DNA from: Rhodotorula mucilaginosa
Taxonomy: Eukaryota; Basidiomycota; Microbotryomycetes; Sporidiobolales; Sporidiobolaceae
Reading direction: 5' to 3'
Assembly: GCA_034406715.1 (NCBI GenBank)
Contig: CP137874.1
Coordinates: 1-64,000 of the forward strand
DNA: 64,000 bases
Below, in pieces: positions 1-10,399 of this stretch. The notes beneath the pieces are model-generated. The model worked only from the letters and a program-made list of their open reading frames with translations. It ran no database searches and had not been told where the DNA came from. The position numbers were made by a program, and so were the translations under genes. Within the stretch, counting starts at the first letter, position 1; every line of letters begins with the position of its first letter.

Positions 1-75
1 CTAACCCTAACCCTAACCCTAACCCTAACCTAACCCCTAACCTAACCCTAACCCTAACCTAACCCTAACCCTAAG
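1..75. repeat. Telomeric repeat tract (CCCTAA/TTAGGG type)
   Basis: About twelve head-to-tail copies of the C-strand telomere hexamer CCCTAA occur, with slippage variants (CTAACC, CCCCTAA). Position 1 is therefore at or very near the physical left chromosome end, and the G-rich strand runs outwards as TTAGGG. The tract stops abruptly at about position 75 and no subtelomeric repeat follows. Confidence 0.97.
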
Positions 76-441
76 GCTTCCCGCATCAAGTCGAAATCGC
101 AACGAAAACAGTTGACGGCGAGATATCGAGATCAAGCAGCCGTACTTTGTCGGAATCGACTCGTGCTGCAACGCAATCACTGTACCAGCATGTGTTCGAC
201 AAAGAGAGGACGGACGGACCTGGAAGCGAAACGCCCAGACAGCCGCTGCGCGGCAAATTTCCCCAGACTGCCCGTGGAGACCAAGCTGGGCGGCCTCTGG
301 CCGCATGAAGCCCACTGCGAGGGCACCCAGGCTCAAGCAGTACCGCCAAGTGGTAAGTGATACATGGGATACAAGGGGTACAAGATAGGAAAGCCGGCTA
401 CAAGAGGAAGATCTCTAGAAAACACTTGACCGCACACCTCT
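76..441. other. Subtelomeric spacer, no gene seen
   Basis: This is unique-looking, moderately GC-rich sequence between the telomere tract and the stop codon of the first gene. Only short overlapping frames occur in it and none resembles a protein. It presumably holds the 3' UTR and terminator of the TMEM41-like gene. There are no tandem repeats and no helicase-like subtelomeric element. Confidence 0.6.
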
Positions 442-2496
442 CTAAATCACCTTGACTCCGAGCACCCGACTTGCCTTGTCTGCACTCCCCGATCCCGACG
501 AAGGTCTCGCCCCCGAGCTGCCAACGCTCGCCTCCTCGTCCTCATACCGCTTCAATCGTGCGCTCCCATCCGTGCTCGACCGAGTCGTCCCATCGAGCAA
601 CTCGCGCCGCGTGCCCTGGACGTGCGGCACGTCCGAATCGAGCGAGAGGCTCGCGCGGGGGTGTAACAAAGGCGCAGAGGTCGAAGCAGCATCGGGATCG
701 TCATCATCGACTGCGGCGGCGTCGGCGATATCGGCAGCGAAAGCACGGCGGAGAGCGACGGGGATCAAAACGGCGACAATGACTGCGGGCGTGATGGTAG
801 CGCGTGTGTAAAAGCAAGTCAGCCTCGAAAGGATACCCGACACTCCCGAAAGCGTCGAAAGAACTCACTACCGCCGAGTCCGAGTCCATTCTGCCACGAG
901 ATCAAGTGAAAGTCATCCGAGCTCGTCATCTGATCGAGTGTCGTCCCGATCTGCGTGTGGATGTACGAGACTCCGGCGATGCCTGCGGAGGGAGGGAGGG
1001 AGCGTCAGAAAGTTGGGTCCCCGGATGAAAGCGTGGCGAGACAGACTCACCCAAAAAGGTCGAGATCCAGAACTTCCACGCCGAGATGCCGACGTGGTAA
1101 GCCGCAATGTTGACCATCCAGTGAGGCGGGAGCGGTGCGATCCTGGCGGGGGGTCAAGTCTCGAGGGGTCAGGAATCGAGTTCATTCTCGAGAGAAAGCA
1201 AAACCCATCAGCAAGGAAGGGGAGACCCACCTGAGAACGATCAAGTAGCTGAGCAAGTTCTGATCGTGTTCCTTGATCCGGTCAGCCCAGCGGTCGATGC
1301 GGTGTTGCCAGACTTCGGAGCGCGAGAGGACTGCCGGACCGAGCACCGCCGAGAGGCAGTAGCACAGCAAAGCTCCCGAGGCGACGCTCTGCGCAGGCAA
1401 GGCCTCGTCAGTGTTTGGTCTCACGGTGAGTGCAGAGAGAAGGACGGGTGGGACTCACGAAGCAGACGAGGGGCAAGGCGATCAAGACGCCCCAAAGCGC
1501 ACCGCCAAGGATCGAAAGGTACATGGACCCGGGGACCGAGAACGCTTGAAGGCTGGGGGGTGAGTTCGCGATGGTAAGTTTTTGAGAGGGGCGGGGAGCA
1601 CAGGATCGCCCGCTCACAAGAGGTAGACGGCGACCCAGCAGCCCATGACGCGGTAGTAGTTGCGGTCCGAGTAGACCTGGCGGGGGTGCGGTGAAAAGTG
1701 AGCACACGGCAAAAGACAACCGCACACACGAAAGCGAACGCACCTGGAGGACCTCGTTGAGCTCCTTGAGGTCGTCGAACGATTTCGGCAAGTGCACCTT
1801 GTCGCGATCTTGCGGGTCGATCGGCGGCAACGCGATTTTCAGCGTGACATACAAGCCGACGACGGACGCGAGGAGGATCGCGCCGGCTTGCAAGCCTGCG
1901 TACAGGACTGGGCGGCGTTCCTTCAAAGGTGCGCCGCCGAGGTGCAAGGCTGGGTCGAGCGATCGGAGCGAAGAGAGGGACGAGACGGACGCGGTGCGGC
2001 CTCGTTGGGACAGGAGCGGGCGGGCGAGAGTCTCCTCCCGGTCCGTGTCCTTGTCCTTGTCATCTTCCTCCTCGTCGCCATACCCGTGTCCGCGAACCGC
2101 GTGAAGAGACCCACTCGCGGCGGATGGGGGCAACTCGACTCCCCCGAACGTGGCCGATCTCGCCCTCGCCGGACGGTCGCCACCCGCGTCAAGTTCGATC
2201 ACAAATTGTGGACCCGGTGCTCGTTGTCCGCTCCCCCGAGTCCCCAGGGTTACGGCCTCGTCCTGTCCCCCACGTCGTTCGGCACCTTCTCCTCCCTCTT
2301 CCTCCTCGGCGCCGCCACGCAGAATCTTGAGCGAGTGCAGGCTGTTGTAGCTCTTGGGTGCAAAGCCTCGTTGGCCCTCGGTCTCGGTAGACGACGCCAA
2401 AGTGGTCGCAGCAGAGTGGAGCGGTTGATGAGCCGAAGGGACGGGCGAACGCTGCGCCGACGAGACGGTCGACGAGCGGGAGCGGTTCGCGGGCAT
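442..2496 (-). CDS. TMEM41-like VTT-domain membrane protein
   Basis: A spliced gene of roughly 500 residues. The first exon (2496-1744) encodes a disordered Ser/Glu/Arg-rich N-terminus of about 190 residues, then a transmembrane segment (VLYAGLQAGAILLASVVGLY). After an intron, short exons (1676-1618, then from 1552) carry the VTT/SNARE-associated-Golgi signature FSVPGSMYLSILGGALWG. Further exons give RIAPLPPHWMVNIAA and IGTTLDQMTS, matching the order in human TMEM41B. A last hydrophobic stretch (TITPAVIVAVLIPVAL) precedes an acidic tail ending at 442. VTT proteins of this group are ER lipid scramblases involved in autophagy and lipid distribution. The ATG at 2496 was chosen because residues upstream look non-coding; an in-frame ATG at 2682 is possible. 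It is the first gene after the telomere and is divergent from FOX2. Confidence 0.85.
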
Positions 2497-3693
2497 CCTG
2501 AGTGTTCTCTGATCTGTATGCAGCCTTCCCCTGAAGGCTACACGCGGGCGTGGGAAGGAGGCAAGGGAGCGGCTGGGCTGCGAAAGGAGAAGTGTCTTCT
2601 GCTCGGCCGCCACGTCATCACCCTGCCTCGAGTTGCCGCGGAATTTGCACACTATGCACACCTTTGGAACGCAAATCTCCATCCCTCTGGACTCTGACAC
2701 TCGGGCTACGGGAACGCGAACCGTCGCGACTGTATGACTTGGAATTTCACGCTTGACGCCACCGATGGACGCCACACACGTTTATCACGCCACCGCTTCG
2801 GGCAATTCCTCAAGTGTTTCCACCTGGTCCCGCTGCCCCGAGTCCAGGCTTGGTGTTGGATCCTACCCGCCCGGCGCTCTCTCTGTCGGCAAAAGACTGG
2901 CCGACAAGAAACGCACCGATAGCGACCAACTTTTGAAGAGCCAGGTTCGATTTTCGATTTTGCGCAGTTCGGCGATACGCACTTGCACCTCGGTGTCGAT
3001 TGGTGGCCGCATCGCGCCGTGGAGCTGCTTGAGGTCATATCCGAACCCGGTCTTAGCCGCTTTGCATTAAGAGAGCATGCGCGACGGTGATTCTCAGCAG
3101 GTTCGGGCAGCAAGAAGAGCTTGAGCTCAACTGGACCCATCGAGCGCTCCTAGCCCGGAGTACTTGCTGGTGTAAGATACAGCTGTATCGTGACGCCAAG
3201 AAGCTCAGGAGAGGCACCGCCATTGGGTTGAGATCGAGTGAGTTTCCGGCCACTGGGAAAGCACAGCTGAATCTCAGCTCGCCCAGCGACGCGTGCGCCA
3301 GCTCAGCGGCCGAGCGCATGGGCACACTCTGGTAACGATAGCAGCAGCCGCATAGCCGACCGTTGAACTGGCCGTGCGTCGAACATCCTTGGGAGCAATA
3401 GCCGGAAGAAGCTGCCAATCGAGAAGCATTGCCGGGTCCGTTCGGAGCGGCAAAAGCCTTGGTCGTCACAGGCGTAAGCAATACTGGCGAGAGAGAGGAG
3501 CGTCGATCGCAGCATGCAGCTTGAGTCCAGTCAAGTCGAGAGGGAGCGAACCTGAGTGAGAGTGCTGAAGGGGAGGCTTGAAGGTGACCGGCAAAGTCGA
3601 GTTGCCGGGTTGCAAAAGGCGAGCCGCCAAGAGCCTCGCTCGCTTCCTTGTCCCTCTACACTCGCTCGCTTACAGGAAGAGTAGACTGACACG
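2497..3693. other. Divergent intergenic region, TMEM41-like / FOX2
   Basis: About 1.2 kb separates two head-to-head genes. Several frames of 60-145 codons are open on both strands (for example 2764-3070 + and 3053-3481 -), but none shows a recognisable domain and their codon use is not distinctive. It presumably contains both promoters and 5' UTRs. A small unrecognised spliced gene cannot be excluded. Confidence 0.5.
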
Positions 3694-6600
3694 ATGACTG
3701 TGAGCTCAGATCCCCGCGCGGGCACTCCAGCCAGCCAGACTCTTGCCCCTGAACTCTCGGTCTCCCCACCCCGTCCCGAGCGAGAGATGAACATGCTAAC
3801 ACCCGCTACACCTGGCGCGCAGCTCCGCTTTGATGACCAAGTCGTGATCGTGACGGGCGCCGGCGGTGGCCTCGGCCGCGCCTACTCGCTCTTCTACGCC
3901 TCGCGCGGCGCCCACGTCGTCGTCAACGACCTCTCGCGCGAGAACGCCGACCGCGTCGTCGCCGACATCCACGCCGCGGGACACCCCAAGGCCCTCGCCA
4001 ACTATGACAGCGCGACCGAGGGAACCAAGATTGTCGAGCAGGCCATGCGCGAATGGCAGCGCGTCGACGTCCTCATCAACAATGCCGGCATCCTCCGCGA
4101 CAAGTCGTTCAAGTCGATGACCGACAAGGAGTGGGACATTGTCCAAGAGGTCCACGTCAAGGGCGCCTACGCCTGCACCAAGGCCGTATGGCCCATCATG
4201 CGCAAGCAAAAGTACGGTCGCATCATCAACGTGAGTCTTCATCTTCCGCACCGGACGATGCCACAACTGACAGCCACTCCCCGTGTAGACCGCATCGGCT
4301 GCCGGAATCTACGGAAACTATGAGTACAGCTCTCACATATCCTCGTAGTGCGCACTTGAACTGACACCTTTGTTTCTTGCGCCGTCTCTACTCGGACAAG
4401 CCAAGTGAGTCGCTTTTCGAGAGGCTTTCCACTCGCAAGCGCCGAACCTGAACCTGACGCATGGGACCGCTAGCTACTCGGCCGCCAAGATGGGCCTGAT
4501 CGGGTTCGCCAAGACGCTCGCCCGCGAAGGCGCCAAGGTGAGCAAAGGGGCGAGCGTTCTTTCCATCAGAGCGGCCGATCTGAATCCCCTCCCGAACAAC
4601 AGTACGGCATCCTCGCCAACGCGATCGCTCCGGTCGCCGCATCCCAGGTCAGTTCCCCACCTCGCCCAGTCATGGTCAGCATCTGACTCGAAGAAAGCCC
4701 CCCCAAACCCCGCGCAGATGACCGAGACGATCATGCCGCCCGAGATGCTCGCCAACCTCTCGCCCGAGCGGATCGTGCCCCTCGTCGCTCTCTTGACGCA
4801 TTCGTCCTCGACCGTCACCGGTCAAGTCTTTGAGGCGGGTGCAGGCTGGTACGGTCAACTGCGGTGGGAGCGCACCAAGGGCCACGTCTTTAAAACCGAC
4901 GAGTCCTTCACGCCCGCCGCCGTCCGGAAACAGTGGGCCAAGATCAACGACTACACCAACGCCGACCACCCGAAAGACATCACCGAGACCGACTACCTCG
5001 GCTTCCTCGAAAAGGCGAAAAAGATGCCGACCAACGAGCAAGGCCAGGAGCCGGTGCGCTTTGACGGCAAGACGGTCCTGATCACGGGCGCGGGAGCCGG
5101 ACTCGGTCGCTCGTACGCCCTGACGTTTGCGCGCCATGGCGCCAACGTCGTCGTCAACGACATGAACGCCGACAACGCCAACAATGTCGTGCAAGAGATC
5201 AAGAAGGGTGAGGTTCTGCGGTCCTCTCTCGCGATTTCCTGGCCACGAAGCTGACACCTCTCTGACGCCCGCGCGCAGCCGGAGGCAAAGCCATTGCCGT
5301 CGTCGCTTCGACCCTCGAAGGCGACAAGCTCGTCCAAGCCGCGCTCGACGGTTTCGGCAGCCTGCACACCATCATCTGCAACGCCGGCATCTTGCGCGAC
5401 AAGTCGTTCGCGCCGATGACGGAAAAGGAGTGGGACGTCGTGTACGAGACGCACTTGAAGGGGACGTATGCCGTCGCCAAGGCCGCGTGGCCCTTGTTCC
5501 AGAAGCAGCGGTACGGTCGCATCGTCACGACTTCGTCGGCCGTTGGCGTGCACGGCAATTTCGGTCAAGCCAAGTGAGTCTTTCGAGTATCTTTGACCCC
5601 AGATTTCGTCACCAGCTCACCCCCTTTCCTGCGAACAGCTACTCGACGGCCAAGTCGGCCATTATCGGCTTGACTCGCACGCTCGCGATCGAGGGCAAGA
5701 AGTATGGCATCCTCGCCAACGTGTAAGGACGCCAGTCCCCTTTCTCGCTTCTGTCTTCCCAGTGAGCTGACCAAATCGACACGCTAACAGCCTCGTGCCG
5801 AACGCGGGCACGGCCATGACGGCGACCGTCTGGCCGGAGGAGTACGTCAAGGCCTTTTCGCCCGACTTTGTCGCTCCCGTTGTGGGCTACCTGGGTTCCG
5901 AAGCGTGCGAGACCACGATGGGCTTGTACGAGGTCTCGGCGGGATGGTGCGCCTCGATCAGGTGGCAGCGCACCTACGGCTACGCGGTGAGTACGGGCCG
6001 ACGGACGAAACCAACGAGCAAAACTGACCCCGGGCGCGCGCGCCGCCTTCCGCAGTTCCCGGTCAACAAAAAAGTCCAGCCCGAAGACCTCAAGAGCAAG
6101 TGGGACGTCATCACTCGCTTTGACGACAAGGCGACCTACCCCAACTCGACCGCCGAATCGCTCGAGGCCATCATCTCGAACTTTGCCAACGAGGCCGCTA
6201 ACGACGACGACTCGACCGACTACACCGACCCGGAAGATTCCGAACTCGTCGCCAAGGCCAAGAAGGAAGCGCAGGCGAGCGGCGAGTACGTCTACACTGA
6301 ACGGGACGTCGCGCTCTACAACATTGGCGTCGGTGCGACCGAAAAGGATCTCGACTTGATCTTTGAGCAGGACGAAAACTTCCAGGCGCTGCCGAGCTTT
6401 GGCGTCATCCCGCAGTGTGAGTCTGCCGGTTTGTCCCGCGTGAAAGGTCAGGTGCTGACCCTTGCCCCGAAACAGTCCCCGTCTCGTCCGGCCTTCCTCG
6501 TGAGTTCCTCGAATCGCCACCTCAGTCCGTCGCGAAAACTGACCACCATCACCCGCAGTCGACTGGCTTCCCAACTTTTCGCCCATGATGCTCCTGCACG

Positions 6601-7341
6601 GCGAGCAGTACCTCAAGATCCACGCGCCGTTCCCGACTTCGGGTAAGCTCGTCACCGAGGCCAAGCTCGCCGAAGTGCTCGACAAGGGCAAAGCCGCCGC
6701 CGTCACGGCCGTCACGGTCACCAAGGACGCCTCGACCGGCCAAGTCGTCTGCGAGAACCACTCGACCACGTTCATTCGCGGTTCGGGCGGGTTCGGCGGC
6801 CGCAAGACGGGCAAGGACCGCGGGGCCGCGACCGCGCTCAACAAGCCGCCCGCGCGCAAGCCGGACGCCATCGTCGAGGAAAAGACCCTCCCGCAGCAGG
6901 CGGCGATCTACCGCCTCTCGGGAGACCTGAACCCGCTGCACGTCGACCCCAACTTTGCCAAGGTCGGCGGGTTTGACCAGCCGATCCTCCACGTGAGTTC
7001 ACACGGCTCTTCTTTCTCCTGTTGCCCGCCGCCCGCTAAGTAACACCCGCACCATTTTCGACAGGGCCTGTGCTCGTTCGGCATCTCGGCCAAGCACATC
7101 TTCCGCAAGTTTGGCGCGTTCAGCGACATCAAGGTTCGCTTCGCCGGCGTCCTCTTCCCGGGCGAGACTCTTGTCACCGAGATGTGGAAGGAGGGCGAAA
7201 AAGTCGTCTTTGGTGAGTCGGCTGCAGGTGGAAGTGGTACCCGCCCGAGCGCTGACCTGAAAGATCACGTCCCCAGTCACGAAGTGCAAGGAACGCGGCA
7301 CCGTCGTCCTCAGCTCGGCCGCCGTCACTCTCGCTCAGTAA
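3694..7341 (+). CDS. FOX2: Peroxisomal multifunctional beta-oxidation enzyme type 2 (hydratase-dehydrogenase)
   Basis: A spliced gene of roughly 900 residues with the fungal MFE-2 layout. The first short-chain dehydrogenase domain has [23 protein letters not shown] and the catalytic YSAAK. A second one has [22 protein letters not shown] and YSTAK. The C-terminal 2-enoyl-CoA hydratase-2 (MaoC-like) domain has [14 protein letters not shown] and HGLCSFG. The enzyme hydrates trans-2-enoyl-CoA to (3R)-hydroxyacyl-CoA and oxidises it to 3-ketoacyl-CoA in peroxisomes. Start: ATG 3694 gives a 31-residue leader, and ATG 3787 (MNMLTPA) is the alternative. The second intron appears to be AT-AC (4320-4391), followed by a 13-nt exon. 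The protein ends in ...AVTLAQ, so no SKL-type PTS1 is visible, which is unusual. Its 3' end converges on the first DPBB gene, 91 bp away. Confidence 0.95.
4320..4391 (+). other. Putative AT-AC intron within FOX2
   Basis: No GT-AG choice restores the conserved GNFGQAN motif here. An intron starting ATGAGTACAG at 4320 and ending CTCTAC at 4391 joins ...GGAAACT to TCGGACAAGCC and reads GNFGQANYSAAK, the same motif as in the second dehydrogenase domain. The internal CTGAC branch-like site and the GTGAGT-like donor with A for G suggest a U2-type AT-AC intron. It is followed by a 13-nt exon (4392-4404) and an ordinary GT-AG intron. Confidence 0.7.
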
Positions 7342-7432
7342 CCAGTTCTCTCTCAGCTTGTCGAAGGTCCGATTCATGTTGCTGCCGTACCTCGAAGAAT
7401 TTGTGCAATGTGTCAAAAGGTGGTACCCGTCT

Positions 7433-9539
7433 CTAGTCCAAACGTCTGCGAATCCACTCGGCCTCGTCCCACTCCTCAAATCCGATCGGCAACTTGGCTT
7501 GCATGGCCGGGTCTTCAAACCACCACTGGACCGAGAGGACCCCCTTCTCAAGTGCAGCATCGGGATCCTTCTTCCCGCCAGGAGCGAGTTTGAGGAAAGC
7601 GCCCTGCGTGAGATCGATCGAAGCAGTCGTTGGGCAACTGTCAAGGCCAAAAATGACAAGGATCAGCGCACACTCGCCTGCACGAAAACAAAAGAGAAAG
7701 AACGCACGTGTTGCAAACGTCCATGATGGAGAGGGTAATGGTTTTCTTCGAGTTGGGTTGCCACACGCGAATCTTGGCGCCGCAAAGCTCGGAAGGCGTG
7801 GATCCATCCGAGCCGAACTGTGGTGCAAGCGTTGCCAGTCAGCACACAAAAGAGCGGGAAAAGGCTTGAGGCTCGCTCACCAACAGCGGAGAAACGGCCG
7901 CAGCCATGGCCGAGTCATCGAAAATCTCATGGCAAGCGGAGAGGTGTTGGCCTACAGGAGGGGGGTCAACTCTCTTGTTTTCCGACCGAGGTGCAAGAGC
8001 ACACAGCCAACTCACTCGCACCGAACCAGGTTGCCGTCGTGGTCATCTTGGTTGTACCGGGAACACCAGCAGCGCCAGTGACGGTGGAAGTAGCTGGACG
8101 CGTCGACTTGTCGCCCGTAGCCTCGCTCGGAGTCGGTTCAGGGGAGTCCGAGAAGGTAGATAGAGCTGGTATAGGCTGCAGACCTTCATAGTCTTCCAGC
8201 GATGAGTCCAGGAACGGAGTGCCAGTCTGCAAACCCAGTGGATCAGTGACTGCATGTCTGCTTCAAGTGGCAAAGACACTCACGGAAACCGCAGTGGCCA
8301 CCGCATGATCGGACGGGACAATGTTAGCCGTAGTTGCAGTCTGAAGCGTACCCGAACAAGTCAGCATTTATCCGTCGCCAAATCAGTTTGTCTTGTTCAC
8401 TCACAGGAGATTCCGCTTCAGCCGAGGTCACCCCAGCAATGACGGATGCGGCTGTCTTTTCATTGACTTGAGACGACAAGGAGCCACTCTGTGATATTGC
8501 TCATAATGTCAGCTCGACGATCCCGGACGAAAGAGACAGCAGCTTGCTTTCCATGGCTATAAAGGGAGGAGAGATCAGACCGGAAGGACTGGACTGACCA
8601 GCAAAGCAGACGAGACACTCTCAAGGTGAGAAGTTTCGGGTGAAGTGTGTGCCTCGGAGCTCGTGCTATTAGTCGTGTGGGAAGACTCGGTGGCGTTGGA
8701 GTTTGAAGACGCGGTGGCGTTGCTCTGGCCGGAATGGGACGCTGTTGATTCGGAGTTTGACGACGACGATGAGCTTGTACCATTCTGAAGATGGGTACAT
8801 CGGATAAGTCAGCTTCCTGGAACAAGGCACTCGAAGGAAAGACACGAACCGTGACAAGGAAAATCAGAACGATGATCTGCAGAAAAATTCAAGTCAGAAT
8901 TAACTGAAGTTCCCGGATCAGAACACACAGACTCACCAGCAAGAGGGCCAAGAGCACCAGCCCTCCAACGACAAGCTTTTTGGTGGTTGACCAAGCCCTC
9001 GAAGGTTGCGGTTCATCCGACTCGCCCTTTTCGGCATCAGCGCCGACAGCAACCGCACCGTTCTTGCGACTCGCTTTGCTCTTTGGTGGAGGTGGGTGCG
9101 GGTCTGGCTCCGAATCAAAGTCTGACTCGGTAGGAGGTGGAGAATTGTCGTGGTAAGCGTCGTCCGAAAACTCGTGATCTTGCCCGACAGGAGCGTAAAC
9201 GCCACGAGCCTATATTGCAACCGATCAAGAAGATTCGTCAGTGGCGTGGAGTCGTGAGTATGAAGGGCACAGACCCACCTTATTCGTGGGTGCCTTGCGA
9301 CTCGGCCGGACAAGCGGTTCGTCCGCGAGCGTGCGACGACCGCCACCCTTGTTCAAAGCTGGAGCGGGGTAAGGTCTCTGAGTGGCCGAGCTGCGAGCAC
9401 TCGATTGACTCTTTGTAGCGGGCTGAGGGAGATCAAGATCCAAGTCGCTCGCGAAGGGACTTGGCGCTGCCGCCGCCCCAGATGGCGAGGGAGAGAACTG
9501 GTCTCGAGGCGGCCGCTTCGAGGACGAAGGGTTAGACAT
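7433..9539 (-). CDS. Single-pass membrane protein with C-terminal DPBB (RlpA/expansin-like) domain, copy 1
   Basis: A spliced gene with about eight introns. From the ATG at 9539 the protein has a disordered Ser/Pro/Arg-rich cytoplasmic N-terminus and one transmembrane helix ([15 protein letters not shown] continuing IIVLIFLVT, the second half in a 27-nt exon at 8850-8876). A long Ser/Thr/Asn-rich, probably O-glycosylated, outer stalk follows. The C-terminal double-psi beta-barrel has [56 protein letters not shown] and VQWWF, in the order seen in RlpA-like, barwin/expansin and papain-inhibitor-like proteins. The single N-proximal helix with no signal peptide suggests a type II protein displaying the barrel at the cell wall. 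Fungal DPBB proteins bind polysaccharide or inhibit proteases; the ligand here is unknown. It is divergent from a second copy starting at 10400. Confidence 0.85.
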
Positions 9540-10399
9540 GGTGTCGCCGCTTCACCTTACACGGCGCTTGATACCACACAAGGCGTGCAGTTGGATTCAA
9601 GAACTTCGAAAGGCGGTTTGAGCGACTGGAGCCGGACGAACGAGGTCCGCGGACAAGCCGGCGAGCGCACACGCCGGCTATGTGTCTGCACACGCTTGGG
9701 CAGGCGGTGAAGCTAAAGCGCAATACGTCACATTCGAATTCCTGTGTAGCTTCTGCTCGTATGGTGTGGCGAGAAGCTGCTTGAAAGCTTAGTTCTCCGA
9801 GATCGGGAGGCCCGCCGGCGGAGAGAGAACAAGTGTACCCGCAGCGTCGAGGTCGCGAAGCCTGAAGATGGCTTTGAGTCCGACTTGACCGCCCTTGTTC
9901 CGCATCAAGTAAGCGTGTAGGGAGGTAGCCCTGAGGGCGAGCTGGAGAAGCGAGAACCAAGCTGAAGTTGAGTCATTCTTCTCTCTTCTCTCTCTCCGCT
10001 TCACTCTGCTCCTCACGGCAAGCTCGGGACCGCCCCGACCGTCCAGCTTGCTTCAGCTATCAGCTCCCGACGCCGTGACACGCAGCCCGTCCACTCGCAG
10101 CGACGCTTGAGCCTGCGCTCCTCGATCTGTTTCTCATCAACATTCCGGCGCATACTCTTTCACCCGGCAAAAGGACAACCGAATTCACCCTGTGCTACAA
10201 GAGGAAGCAAGCTATGGGAGAATAGTGCGGCTTGCTAATGGGCTAAAGAATCTCCCCGCCGCGGCTCTGAAGAAAATTTTACCCGTCCGCGGCTTGTCCG
10301 GTACGCGCAAGTTCGCGAAACCTGCCCGCCTCGAGAACGGCAACCAAATCCGCCTTCCCTCTCTTGCTTCTTGCTACGTCTATCTGCAAGAGGTCTGCC
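9540..10399. promoter_or_regulatory. Shared upstream region of the two divergent DPBB genes
   Basis: 860 bp without a supported gene lies between two head-to-head paralogous architectures. It presumably holds both promoters and leaders, which would allow co-regulation. Short frames here (such as 9532-9960 -) have no recognisable domain. No clear operator or tandem site was found by eye. Confidence 0.5.

Noticed and set aside
2706-3481. Possible spliced gene between the TMEM41-like gene and FOX2
   Set aside because: Frames of 80-145 codons are open on both strands but no motif, consistent splice set or start context could be supported.
5639-6871. 410-codon open frame on the minus strand opposite FOX2
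   Set aside because: It is antisense to a well-supported FOX2 exon set and has no recognisable domain. Long antisense frames are expected in GC-rich codon-biased genes.
8850-8876. Apparent interruption of the transmembrane helix in DPBB copy 1, suggesting a pseudogene
   Set aside because: The helix is restored by a 27-nt exon with proper splice sites; the remaining exons are intact.
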